Of a stretch of 64,000 nt of DNA, positions 34,145 to 45,149 are shown one piece after another. The number at the start of each line of letters is the position of its first letter. The stretch's first letter is position 1. Both the position numbers and the translations under genes were made by a program. The notes beneath the pieces were generated by a model. It made no database searches, was not told the DNA's origin, and worked only from the letters and a program-made list of their open reading frames with translations. This DNA is from Saxidomus purpurata (taxonomy: Eukaryota > Mollusca > Bivalvia > Venerida > Veneridae): assembly GCA_022818135.1 (NCBI GenBank), contig JAFMSR010000001.1:8470334-8534333 (forward strand). The letters are read 5' to 3'.

Positions 34145-34644
34145 NNNNNNNNNNNNNNNNNNNNNNNNNNNNNNNNNNNNNNNNNNNNNNNNNNNNNNNN
34201 NNNNNNNNNNNNNNNNNNNNNNNNNNNNNNNNNNNNNNNNNNNNNNNNNNNNNNNNNNNNNNNNNNNNNNNNNNNNNNNNNNNNNNNNNNNNNNNNNNNN
34301 NNNNNNNNNNNNNNNNNNNNNNNNNNNNNNNNNNNNNNNNNNNNNNNNNNNNNNNNNNNNNNNNNNNNNNNNNNNNNNNNNNNNNNNNNNNNNNNNNNNN
34401 NNNNNNNNNNNNNNNNNNNNNNNNNNNNNNNNNNNNNNNNNNNNNNNNNNNNNNNNNNNNNNNNNNNNNNNNNNNNNNNNNNNNNNNNNNNNNNNNNNNN
34501 NNNNNNNNNNNNNNNNNNNNNNNNNNNNNNNNNNNNNNNNNNNNNNNNNNNNNNNNNNNNNNNNNNNNNNNNNNNNNNNNNNNNNNNNNNNNNNNNNNNN
34601 NNNNNNNNNNNNNNNNNNNNNNNNNNNNNNNNNNNNNNNNNNNN
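34145..34644. other. Assembly gap (500 N)
   Basis: Exactly 500 N, a placeholder of unknown true size, directly downstream of the last visible PhyH exon. Missing PhyH exons may lie here. Confidence 0.99.
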
Positions 34645-36867
34645 CACTGCTTTACATTGGTAGTCTAAGAGCCTTTTTGTTTCATACGTATTCTATATCA
34701 AATATACAGATATACTCGACATGAATTTATACTGGGACCTTTTTATATGACTATTCATTCTAAAATATGTTATTTTCAGAGAGTTTGGGGAACTCTATTT
34801 GTTCCAATAATCTGAGAGCGAGCAGCTTTAATATGAAAGTGTGGTAATGAATTTACAGTCTAACCAATGTATTGTTGATTTACGTTTCACTAAAATACAA
34901 AAAAGATCATAACACCTACAAATTGTCTTATATTCAGAGCTTATAGACGCAGCAAGATTATTTTCTGTGGTTGTCATGGATACAAAAACAAAAGCCATCC
35001 ATTTGATGACAGATTTGGAGGATTTCTATTATTTCAAATATTGAAATTAGCAATATTTAGCTGTTGAGCAAGTGCACGGGTAGTTTATTGTTCCCACCAC
35101 CACAAAATGTGGTGAAAGGAAACTGTGGGGTTTTACAAAACGAGAAATGTGAGACTCAGTGCGATTTTTACAAATAGTCTTTTAAGTAATTTTATTGTAT
35201 ATTTTTTTTTTAAATCTGGGAAATAGAATGTACTTACCCCAGTAGAAATATTGAGACTACCGTTTACATAAAATATAAAACCATATACCCAAAAATGTAG
35301 TGTCTTGAACGTTTATAAGTTGGCGACAATCTCGATTTTCAAGTAACGAAAGCTGAACTGTACTAATTTTTTTGTCCTTTGTCCGTCTTTTCCTAATATA
35401 TTTGAAATGCAATGTACGACTACATGTACAAAATAGCAAATTCTTGTCACATGACCATCCGGCGAGTAAATATATTGAAGTAACAGCCAATTTTTCAAAT
35501 GAGGTGGTAGTGTGGAGTACGAGGTGGTGTGGATCTCAATATGGTGGGGTTTTGCTATACATACTGGAGTTTTCTTGACAAATATGTAAATGCTTGCTTT
35601 ACTTATTGCGGTACACGTTACACAAATCATGCGTCCTCCGATATTGGCATAGGACTGTCCCTGGCAAAGGACACACCCTAGAAAAAATTCCAACAAGTTC
35701 ATACCCCAAATAGGCAGTCTCGGTCATTATAAGAGGAATTGAAAGACCGACGCTATCCAACACGAGTATGTTTCATAAGGGGATCGGACTAGGGTCCATC
35801 GCTACCCTGCATGGAGAAATCAGGGCAGCGCCCGGGGTTAGGAAGATGTAAATACCCTGGTCTTTGACAGAAACGGTTTCATGCAGTCAGTTGCCGAACA
35901 GCAGTTTGAGTCAAAGTCAAATCTCGCATTAAGTATATATCGCCTTCACATGTTGAATTCCAAACCCAAATAGGTTTCATTTCGCTGCGGTACACGTTAC
36001 ACAAATCATGCGTCCACTGATATAGGCATCGGACTGTCCCTGACAAACGACAAGCCCTAGGACAAATTCCACGAAGTTCGTACCCACAAAAAGGCAGTCT
36101 CGTACATTATAAGAGTACTAGAAAGACCGACGCTGTCCAACACGAGTAAGCGAAAACAAGCTATTTTACATATTTTTTTATTCATTAATACGAGAGAGTT
36201 TGTCGAACACAAGTTCTAGATGATCAACTCACTTTCGGCTTTCTTAATTTAAAAATCAATTTAAGATTTAACTTTTCTACAGGGTAGGAAAAGCAGTGAC
36301 TTTTTTTCCATTTACACGCGATCATTATTGATAATGACAATACAAGAAGCAAATTTAAGGTTTACATAGCGGCTTGAATAACCTACAGAACAAACTTTTT
36401 TTTATAAAAATCGGACAAGTAATAGTGATATAAACAACGAAGAACGGAAGTTATTATCAAAACAACTCCAACTTCTAGCCTTCAGTGGCTGCTGTGCTTG
36501 GTCTCTACTCGGATAGTAAATAAGACTTAGTTTTATAAAAAGTCATCGGTTATACTGAATTAAACATTAAACACTTAGCCGTCTTCTTATAAGCATCTTT
36601 GAAATAGGCGATGTTATACAAATGACTTTTCTTCCTTCTCCAACAATGCCTTATAACACCAAATAAAAGAAACCACGAGGCAAAATGTTTCAAACACCAA
36701 ATTACGCTGGCAACGCGTGTCTGGTCAGTTTATATGCTTACACACCTATATTTGCCTACTGGCATTTAACACAATGTTTGGCTAAAGAAACATTATACTT
36801 GTACAAAGTTGACTGGGTATTGCAGTCAGGTAAAACAATACTCTCTAAATTTTTCAAATTTTGATTG
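34645..36867. other. No confirmed gene; one duplicated block
   Basis: AT-rich sequence without a recognised exon. A duplicated ~170-bp block is described separately (35586-36150). Confidence 0.45.
35586..36150 (-). repeat. Duplicated ~170-bp block, possibly exon-derived
   Basis: 35597-35770 and 35992-36150 match (CGGTACACGTTACACAAATC, then GGACTGTCCCTG, and AGAAAGACCGACGCT). On the minus strand both read CQGQS.A.I.GRMICVTCTA in the same frame. Several differences fall at third codon positions, which hints at former coding constraint. No splice structure or family is recognised, so I leave the function open. Confidence 0.4.
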
Positions 36868-36914
36868 GTACCAGTATGCATGGGAGTCAAACTGGGGTCT
36901 TGGCAAGTTCACCT

Positions 36915-37438
36915 CAGGTATATATCAGTAAAACACCTTTATTTGTACAATAGACTAAAATAAAGAATATTTCAGTATAGGTACATGTACTTAATAAATG
37001 AAAATAATCGCAACAAATAAGTATTTATATACATTTAGCATTCAAACATTAGCATTATGTGATTTTTGTTGTATGAGTAATGAATCCGTCATTCATCTTT
37101 TCTGGGAATGCTGTATTAATTAGTCAACAGTACTGTTCAGAAGTAAACAAATTCTTTCAAAGAAATAATATCGACATAACTTTGTCCTTTCCAGTTATAT
37201 CCTTTGGGTTAACTAACAACAACATTCAAAACAATACTTTTCGGTTTTTCACTAAAAAATACTACATATACAAGAGTAAATAAGAAAAAGTTATCCCTAC
37301 TTGGGTAAATTTCAGTTACTTCCTAAATGTTAGAAAAGACATTAAATAGCAATTAATATGCAGAACAATGGTCACTTTTGAACTTCTAATACTGTAAAGA
37401 CAGTATAATGTAGAATCTATCCATGTATCAACAAAATA

Positions 37439-37488
<50 letters not shown>

Positions 37489-37650
37489 CTTCTACAATTT
37501 TCTAATGACTTCACAATTGTATGCCTAGTAATTTGTTAATTTGTTAGCAAGTGTAACTTTGTAATGCATAATGCAATATGAAAATGATTTATGTGTATGT
37601 ACCTTCAAATTGATGTATAAGGTTATACAATGGAAAATAAATGACAAAAA
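36915..37650 (+). mobile_element. 5'-truncated L1/Tx1-like LINE 3' end
   Basis: It is flanked by the 10-bp direct repeat AAGTTCACCT (36905-36914 and 37651-37660) and ends in a short poly(A) (ACAAAAAAA). The 5' part still reads CDFCCMSNESVIHLFWECC (about 37058-37115), the Cys/His motif at the C-terminus of L1/Tx1-type LINE ORF2. The equivalent motif in the LINE at 45159-48432 is CDFCNSQEETFEHLFWKC, so the two are probably related. A (TC)n tract (37441-37483) lies within it. Confidence 0.8.
37441..37483. repeat. (TC)n microsatellite
   Basis: Uninterrupted TC run of about 43 bp. Confidence 0.95.
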
Positions 37651-37700
37651 AAGTTCACCTTGGGATAAATCTGGGGGGCGGCCGGGATTATAGACCATCT

Positions 37701-38326
37701 TAATAAAAAATAATTCCGCTAAAAGTCAAAAACCGGAACATGCTGATGGTAGGCAAAGGCAGATATTGCACTAGTCACTCGCATGTAGTTTGGCTGAAAT
37801 GCAGACTGCAGTGCATGAGTTATAGTACATACATCGTAAAAGTAAAGAAATCAAGGGTAAGCACTTCGTTTAAAGTAACTGAATCTGAAAATGACGATAA
37901 CATGCACAACTAAGCTTGGAAATCATGTGAAGTTTGGTTGAAATCCACCCAATAAAAAGGGAGAAATAGCACATACATCGTAAATAAGACAAATCAATGG
38001 CTAAATTTCCGCCAAAGATAGCTAAATAATAGTACACACTTGCGTGTTTTATTCAGACGTAGAACTGAAAAGAAAAACAGAAGACGAAGACCATAAACAG
38101 CACAAGAACGTAGGTGAGTGGGACAGGAGTAAAGAGAGTCCTTCCAATCCCTAGTCCCGTGGAAGGAGGAAGATCGCAAAAAATAGGTTTTAGTCTTGAA
38201 AAATGATTGCTTGCTGTGAAAATGCATAAGAAAATATCAGCAACCAAAAGCCAAGTTTTCTTTGTGAATCTGTCTGAAAATAAGTATCAATAGATTTATA
38301 TACGAAATAGTAATCCGTTATAACAA
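37701..38326. other. No gene seen
   Basis: The text AAATAGCACATACATCGTAAA-type blocks near 37825 and 37966 recur, suggesting another small tandem or dispersed repeat. No supported exon. Confidence 0.4.
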
Positions 38327-39156
38327 ACAAGAGGGCCAAGATGGCCCTATATCGCTCACCTTGGTACAAGTCCACTTGCCTGGTGGAAGATCACTAGATA
38401 ATGTTATATACCAAATAAGTTTTCCTATATACGCCTTTGTAAAACAAATGATCCCCCCCGGGCAAGGTCAATTTTGACCCCAGGGGCATAATTTGAACAA
38501 ACTTTGAAGAGGTCTACTAGGCAATGCTACATGCCAAATATCTAAGCTCTAGGCCTTGTGGTTTCAGAGAAAAAGATTTTTAAAGTTTTCCCTATATAAG
38601 CGTAAAAGTAAGTGACCACCCTCCCCCCGTGCGGGGTCAATTTTGACCCGGGGGTCATAATTTGTACAATCTTGGTAGAGATCCACTAGCCAATGCTACA
38701 TGCCAAATATCTAAACTCTAGGCCTTGTGGTTTCAAAGAAGAAGATTTTTAAAGTTTTTACTATATAAGCCTATGTAAAACTAAGTGACCACCCGTGCGG
38801 GGTCAATTTCGATCCGAGGGTCATAATTTGAACAATCTTGGTAGAGGTCTACTAGCCAATGCTACATGCCAAATATTTAAGCTCTAGGCCTTGTGGTTTC
38901 AGAGAAGAAGATTTTTAAAGTTTTTCCTATTTGTTGCCATAGCAACCAGAGTTCTGCATGGAATGGAATTCTTTGAACAATTTTGGTAGAGCTTCATGCA
39001 AGGAACATTCCTGCATAGTTTTATCAACATTGGCCTAGAGGTTTCAGAGGAGATGTCATTTAAATCAAAATGTTGACGGACGACGGACGACGTACGACGG
39101 ACGACGGACAATCATCGATCAGAAAAGCTCACCCTGGCGTAGCCAGGTGAGCTAAA
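38327..39156 (+). mobile_element. Hairpin-ended GCTCACC-family element, copy 2
   Basis: Best copy of the family. The left hairpin AGGGCCAAGATGGCCCT (38332-38348) is followed by GCTCACC (38354-38360). The core is about three ~175-bp units with TCAATTTTGACCC, TAATTTGAACAA and GCTACATGCCAAATATCTAA. A GACGGACGACG run (39074-39110) precedes the right hairpin 39127-39152 (GCTCACC CTGGC, GTA, GCCAG GTGAGC), then TAAAAA. No coding capacity. Confidence 0.75.
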
Positions 39157-40374
39157 AAAAAGCTATCTTGAAATTATATTTCGTTTGCCTCGAAATATAT
39201 TTCGTTGTAACTAACATTTTGATATCATCTCGAAATAATATTTCGCTTTCTCGAAATGTTTTAGTTATTTCGTCATTTCGATGTAATATTCCGATAATTC
39301 GAACCAAAGTCCATAATTGTATTGTCTCGTGAGAGATTTCGTAGTTTTGTCAAGCCGATACATAGAAGTACTCCTAAATTGGGGCTTGTTGCACGTGAAA
39401 CTCGTGATCACCAGTAAGTTATGTTTTTCAGAGATATGAATGATTTAATAATTCTACGAACTCTATGAGCAAACAATTCAGAAGCAGTTAAACTGCTAAA
39501 TTAGAACAGAATATAATTATTTCATACCCCGGGGAAAGTATTGATTCAACCGCCTGACGCGCGGGGAAAGATCATCCGATACTTTTGTTTATAGGTGGAA
39601 GATAGTCAGATTTTTCGTTAACGTAACTACGGTCTCATAAGAAAAAAACTTAAATTAATAATTTTCAAGTAAATGTAACAGGTATTTCATTTCAAGAAAC
39701 GATTCGAATTTTCAGGGGACGCAAGTATGAACATTATTAGTAACGAATATCCATGAATTCTTGAATCGAGAGTTGATTGCAAAAGGATATGGTGCTAAAG
39801 TGGTGTCACAAGAAAGAGCATCAAATTTGGAGAATGTATATCAATAGGATCTATTGACATTTTAAAGTACAAACCTGCAGTTATAGGAAAAATGTTGCGG
39901 TTTTCAAAACAAAAATGATAAACATTAAACTTAATTTCTTCCTAGATAAATGACGTCATAGTTTCTCTTAAAAATTGACGTCGCTGTCAATACCAAAAGA
40001 AGTACATAAAGTCGGTATAAATGGTATCGTAACATTAATCAAGTTAACTGAACGTGTGCCAGGAGAGTTTCTGTTTCGGATTTAATTTATATCTTTTGGT
40101 TTCACCACGTTAATAAAGTACTGTTTTGGATGCGATCAAGCACTATATATTAAGCGCTAAAAAATAAATGCACAGTGGTAAATGCACGTGTAAACCTACC
40201 AAACTCCTAAGCAAGGGGTTCCATGCAGGGATTTATTTTAATTAACATGACGTTTTGATTTACCACTCAAAATAGTATTAAGCGGTTATTTCGTAGAAAC
40301 TGCAATGAAATCAAAGTATGCAAGAAAAAATGGATCTAACATGGTCTACTATGGAGGACTTGGTAAAGCGGCGT
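39157..40374. other. No gene seen
   Basis: The first 150 bp is dense in CGAAATA/TATTTCG-type motifs in both orientations (39180-39310). The rest is AT-rich without a recognised exon. Confidence 0.45.
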
Positions 40375-40404
40375 GGGGGGGGGGGGGTGTAAAGCGGGGG
40401 GGGG
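40375..40404 (+). repeat. G-tract, possible G-quadruplex
   Basis: A run of 13 G (40375-40387), then TGTAAAGC, then a run of 9 G (40396-40404). It could form a quadruplex, and it is also a likely assembly-error site. Confidence 0.7.
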
Positions 40405-40567
40405 ATAAGAGGAACCGAGCGAAAGTAAGAATACAACGATGAAGTTCAAGTTTGTTATGATGTTGAAAGTGTCGTCAATTGAAAAACAAGACAAGTGTGA
40501 TAACAAACACATGTTTTTACATCCAGAAATGAAACTTTATTTTGAAAGTAACGGACACTGTGCTTAC

Positions 40568-40636
40568 CTGTTTTCATCTTAAGATAAGCTTCATCCTCTC
40601 CTAGTACGGGCGTTTTCACTTGAGCAGAAGGGGACT
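40568..40636 (-). CDS. Coiled-coil repeat gene, downstream exon
   Basis: A 69-bp exon between TTATTTCCAG and G|GTAAGCA on the minus strand, reading SPSAQVKTPVLGEDEAYLKM. It starts and ends in phase 1, matching the phase-1 donor of the exon at 41053-41935, so the two join in frame. No domain recognised. Further 3' exons are not identified. Confidence 0.6.
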
Positions 40637-40724
40637 CTGGAAATAACAATGGCACATTGTATTAATTTCATTTTGATTTTATACCAATTTAAAATATAAA
40701 AAATCGATTAATCGAAAACGATAT

Positions 40725-40925
40725 ATTTTAAAGACATGAGCTGTAAGCTCTGGACCTTGTGATTTTTGAGAAGAAGTTAAAGTTTTGTTCTATTTTTAGC
40801 TCTGGTGGCCATGAGAAGAAGTCAATTGAAGCAATTGTCGACAATGGACGGACGGACGACAGACTGACAATGGATATTCATCGATCCTACAAGCTCACAC
40901 TGGGCTATAATCAATCCTATTAGCA
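40725..40925 (+). mobile_element. GCTCACC-family element, 3' fragment
   Basis: It matches the right part of 38327-39156: TAAGCTCTGGACCTTGTGAT, AGAAGAAG, a GGACGGACGGACGAC run, then TCATCGATCCTACAAGCTCA. The terminal hairpin is degraded. Confidence 0.55.
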
Positions 40926-41052
40926 ATCATTGTTTTACTCGATCATGGACATTAATATTTTATACATAAATGTAAATGTGTTTAAGTTCCATGATTCGAA
41001 AATGCCAATCACTTGAAAAAGTAAGATTATTAAAACAAAAACATTTATTTAC

Positions 41053-41935
41053 CATAGTTTGTTTGTTTTGCTAGCAGATTTGACTTTGTCTCTTCCATCT
41101 CGGTCAAAATCTTCTGGTGTCTGTCGTTTATTGTCACCAATACTTCTGTTCCTGCCGCCGATATTTTCTGCACTGCCTCCTTTCTGGCATCAGTTGTTTC
41201 TGCTATTACAGCACTTGCCATGTCCTTTATTTCATCCACTACCTCAGCTCTTTCCCCAGATATTTGTTTTAGTGCATCTGCGCTTTGTCCGTTCAATTCG
41301 GTTAAACCGGAACTTGTCGCGCTTTTTATTTTTTCTAATGCGTCCGTATTTCTCTTGGACATTTCGTGTAGTACTTCCTCATCTTTCACGGTCAGATCGG
41401 TCAAACCAGAGCTTATCTTGTCATTTATTTGTTCTAAGGCCAGATTTCTTCCCTCAGTTATTTCCTGCAATGCATTTACTCCTTTTGTGTTCAGGTCGGT
41501 TAATCCTGAGGATACTTTATCTTTTATTTCTTGTGATGCCTCATTTCTTTTCTTAGACATTTCCTTCAATGCATCTGCTCTGTTCGTGTTAAGGTCGGTT
41601 AATCCCGTCGATACTTGATCCTTTATTTCTTCTGATGCCTCATTTCTTTCCTTAGACATTTCCTTCAATATGTCATCTCTGTTCGTGTTCAAGTCGGTTA
41701 ATCCTGTAGATATACTATCCTTAATGTCCTCTAATGCCTCATTTCTCTCCTTATACATTTCTTTCAATGCGTCTGCTTTGTTTGTGTTCAGGTCGGTTAA
41801 TCCTTTAGATATCGAGTCCTCTATTTCTGTTACTGCCTCATTTTTCTTTTCTTCAAGTTCTGTTAAGGCCTCTTTGCGAATCTTAAGGATGTTCTTTTCA
41901 TCCATCTGACTGATGTTGATTTGCTTGGATTTCAA
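41053..41935 (-). CDS. Coiled-coil repeat protein, large internal exon
   Basis: The function is not recognised. The exon is bounded by a minus-strand acceptor (GTTTTTAG before 41935) and donor (G|GTAAAT at 41052), so it is internal. Its first codon is TTG, not ATG. It encodes about 294 residues, almost entirely charged helix. About six to seven imperfect ~31-residue repeats follow the pattern GLTDLNTNRADALKEMSKER then NEASEEIKD.VS. The C-terminal ~70 residues lose the pattern (AVIAETTDARKEAVQK, ILTEMEETKSNLL). There is no signal peptide, membrane segment or enzyme motif in this exon. The frame is intact, which argues for an active gene encoding a long coiled-coil, cytoskeletal-like or receptor-stalk-like protein. 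Confidence 0.75.
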
Positions 41936-42429
41936 CTAAAAACAAGCAAATAACATGTTACCACTTTTATATGACCAAAGAAACGTTAACTGCGAGTATT
42001 TTGAATCAAGCCTTGTGAATGCTTAGCCTACATTTGAAATATTAGAAGTATAAGAAAATATTTCATACATATTAGGCCAATCTAGTGTTAGTCTTTATAA
42101 GAATAAACAAATAAATCTTAAAGACGTTAGGTGTTGGGAAGTTCTATTATTCCGAGGTCTGAACACTTAATTTTTAAACAGTCTTGTAACAAGAAAGGCA
42201 AGCAAAATCTGGGTGATACCGATTAGCATAGGTAGCAAAAGTTGATATATGCATGTAAACTTTCATATTTAGAGTAGCACGCGAATTTAATCAACTTAAA
42301 CAAAGAAATTATGCGTGTTGATTCTATAAGCCGTTGACTTTTGTCGAAAAATTAATCTTAGCTGAAAAAGCATGGAATTTCTTCAACAGCGCACGGGAAT
42401 GTACGTTTTTGTCGACTTTCGTGATTTTT
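41936..42429. other. Upstream intron of the coiled-coil gene, nothing else seen
   Basis: AT-rich, no exon recognised. Confidence 0.4.
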
Positions 42430-43235
42430 AGCTCAATGAGTGCCAAGGTGAACTTTTACGATACCGCTGTGTACGTCGTCGTCCGTCGTCACATTTTGGT
42501 TTCAAACACCATCTCCCCCAAAACCACTGGGTCAAATTCAACCAAATTTTACTAGATAGCTCATCTCGGGAGGTCCGCTATCAAAGTAGTTTAGAAACTT
42601 ATTGTTATGGCAACAAATTGGAAAATGTTAAAATCCTTTTCTCCAAAACATCAAGGCCCATGACTTAGGTATTTTGCATGTAGCAGTGTCTAGTGAATGT
42701 ATATCTGCCTTTAAGGTTTCTACCAAGATTGTTCATATCATGAACATACCTATGACCTTGACCTAATGTCTTGAAGCATGGACCATGCACAACTAAGTAT
42801 GGTACTTATCACTTCTGTCAAATATCATTAAATTGTAACCAGGGGCTGAGGAGATTAAGAGTGCACAAGGTTTTACTATCTCGAGCCCCTGTGACTTTGA
42901 TCTCTGACCTAGTGACCCGAAACATGGACCATGCACAACTAGGAATGGTACTTGTAACTTCTGTGAAGTATCATTAAGTACTGACCAGGGGTTTTGAAGA
43001 TTTAGCGTCCACAAAATTTTACTATCTCGAGCTCCTGTGACCTTGACCTCTGACCCGGTGGTCCGAAGCATAAATCACGCACAACTAGACATTGAACTTA
43101 TCACTTCTGTGAAGTATCATTAAATTCCGACCAGTGGTTTTGGAGATTAAGTGTCCACAAAACTCCGTCAACCTACAGATGGACGGCCAGACGGGCGGAC
43201 AAGACAGACAAGCTGAATCCAGTATACCCCCTTTA
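42430..43235. mobile_element. Composite tandem-core element
   Basis: The left end (AGCTCAATGAGTGCCAAGGT, then CGTCGTCCGTCGTC) looks like the inverted 3' end of the GCTCACC family. The right part has two to three ~140-bp units (ACCATGCACAACTA, ACTTATCACTTCTGTGAAGT, TTACTATCTCGAG) and ends GATGGACGGCCAGACGGGCG then AGTATACCCCCTTTACAC. Both outer parts carry GACGG-type runs pointing outward, as if two elements had joined. Confidence 0.5.
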
Positions 43236-43466
43236 CACTTTGTATTCGAGGAGTATAATAAATAAAGAAATATAGGGAACATTGTTAACAGTACTCCACA
43301 TTGTCTTTAGTGATGGAATTTGTGGATTTTTGACGAAAATGAGAAAATATACATTGCACATTAAATATTACACGAAATTCAGTAATTGAAAAAACTTGTA
43401 CATGATATATTAAGTATTGTTTAAAAGGTAATAGTGCACTTTTTGAGCTTACATTATTAGGTCTAG

Positions 43467-43604
43467 TTATACGGGTTTTTTGCCGTTTACATCTAAACAT
43501 ATACATGTACCTTTTTTATTGTGTGTCACCCGAGCCGTCAGGCGAGTTTGGCATATAATACAAAAAGGTACATACCGTGATGTACACGGCAAAAACCCAT
43601 ATAA
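43467..43604. repeat. ~45-bp inverted repeat around a 40-bp core
   Basis: GTTATACGGGTTTTTTGCCG (43467) with GTACCTTTTT near 43508 is mirrored by AAAAAGGTAC (43563) and CGGCAAAAACCCATATAAC (about 43586-43604). The spacer contains GTCACCCGAGCCGTCAGGCG. A small MITE or foldback element. Confidence 0.6.
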
Positions 43605-43847
43605 CGATTATATATTACCGCAATGTTTAAATCCTCCAATGAATTAATTGCTGTTTTTGTGTTTTTGAAGACTTAATTAGAAGCGAAAGGAGATACGGTA
43701 CACAAGATTCTCAATATTAGCCCCACCCAGCCCCTAAAAAAACATTTCCTTAATAAAGTGACAGGCATGACAATCCAATTATTTACTTAAGTTCGTGTAT
43801 TTGTACTGAACATCAAAGTCACATGACTTAGTGTGTATTGGTAGTGT

Positions 43848-43892
43848 ATATGTGTGTGTGTACATGATTGTGTGTGTGTGTCGTGTGTGTGT

Positions 43893-43962
<70 letters not shown>
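43848..43962. repeat. (GT)n microsatellite
   Basis: GT dinucleotide run of about 115 bp with a few interruptions near its left end. Confidence 0.95.
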
Positions 43963-43963
<1 letters not shown>

Positions 43964-44140
43964 GGTGGTGTGCACTTCTGGGTGATGTGGGGCTCGTTTT
44001 GGGGAGGCTGCGTTTTTGGTACGTGGCATTTCCTGTTTGATATTATTTTTGTTTTTTTACAACTCGTATATAAGCGTCCGTCGCTGATCCACGCCTTCTT
44101 TTCCATTACTTGCGAATTGAAGTACACTTTATATGTAAAC

Positions 44141-44792
44141 ATGTCGGCACGTGGTAAATGTTCCCGTCGGGGGCGAGAGAAAAGGAAAAGAGAGGAGGCA
44201 CAAAACGGCACATTGTCATTTGACAAATGATGGGTCAGAAGATAGAGATATTCGGCTACTGGGAGACTCTATACCATACTGGGTCGGTGAGAGGGCGAAA
44301 TACAGGCATATCTCTAATTTAAACATGCCAGCGGGACACAGCATTGCATGGTGGGGCATCCGGGGGTTAAATTGGGCGACTTCATCCACTGCGCTCAGCT
44401 TACAGTGCTGTTCCGGACCCCTCCTAAGGCACTTTTGATACATTTAGGCGGCAATGACGTCACAAACCATTCTCTGCGTTACGTATTCAAAATGATACAA
44501 GACAGCTTAGAATACTTGCAAAGTGCATTTCCGGATTCAGTGTACGCCTGGATTGACATTTTACAAAGGATTAATTGGGGAGTTTCAGGGGGCGAAAACA
44601 AACCAATTGAGAAGAAAAGGAAACGAATAAATCAATTCGGGCCCAAACGTGTTAGAAAAAATTGCACCAAATAAATTCCACATACTGCAAATGTACATAG
44701 ACGAGAAAACTCCGGATTTCTGTAGGCACGACGGCGTGCACCTGTCTGAAGTTGGTTTGAACATGTATATTGACACTCTTTTCGTGATCTGA
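44141..44792 (+). pseudogene. SGNH-hydrolase-like protein of a YR retrotransposon, frameshifted
   Basis: All the sequence blocks of an SGNH/GDSL hydrolase are visible in order: LLGDSIPYWVGERA (Ser block), HLGGNDVTNH (Gly/Asn block), DSVYAWIDILQRINW, and DGVHLSEVGLNMY (Asp-His block) before a TGA. From family knowledge, such domains are carried by Ngaro/DIRS-type tyrosine-recombinase retrotransposons of molluscs and fish, where their role is unclear. Frame changes near 44215, 44360-44370 and 44655 disable it. A short basic N-terminus (SRRGREKRKREEA) precedes the domain. The recombinase and reverse transcriptase are not seen. The downstream stretch is interrupted by the LINE at 45159. Confidence 0.75.
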
Positions 44793-45149
44793 TTTTGAAA
44801 GTTTTGTAAGAATTTAAGGGAAATAGCTCTTTGCGATCTGATTTTGAAAGTTTTGTAAGAATTTAGGGGAAACAGATTCTAAATTTGTTTTGAAAGTATA
44901 TCTCGTTTCAAATTTATTTTGTGGCGGAAAATTCTTACGCATAGGTGCGATCATCAGGAATGAACATGTTAGTAAGTGTGGGCTCATTTCATGCGGGAAA
45001 TAGATTATATTGCATACCTATGATCGTTGTCTATCCCATAGTGCTGGTCTGTGGGTAGATTGCGATTTATAGTGTTCGGAAATCTACTGTTTGGGTCTGG
45101 CCAGATAGCTATGACTAGGCTTTCTTTTAATAGCTCCCATTTACAACAG
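44793..45149. other. Retrotransposon-relic 3' flank
   Basis: GCGATCTGATTTTGAAAGTT and TTGTAAGAATTTA occur twice, about 49 bp apart (44784 and 44833). The region continues on the other side of the LINE, from 48442. Confidence 0.5.

Larger units (their letters stand above)
36868..37700. repeat. Dispersed repeat split by a LINE fragment
   Basis: GGTACCAGTATGCATGGGAG (36868) to 36914, plus 37661-37700 (GGCCGGGATTATAG), together match the inverse of 13741-13830. The match is continuous once 36915-37650 is taken out. Confidence 0.65.

Noticed and set aside
41059..41909. Plus-strand frames of 79-165 codons opposite the coiled-coil exon
   Set aside because: Antisense shadows of the minus-strand repeat exon, which has splice sites and regular heptad-like composition.
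43787..44230. Open frames encoding long TH or VC/CV runs
   Set aside because: Translations of the (GT)n microsatellite.
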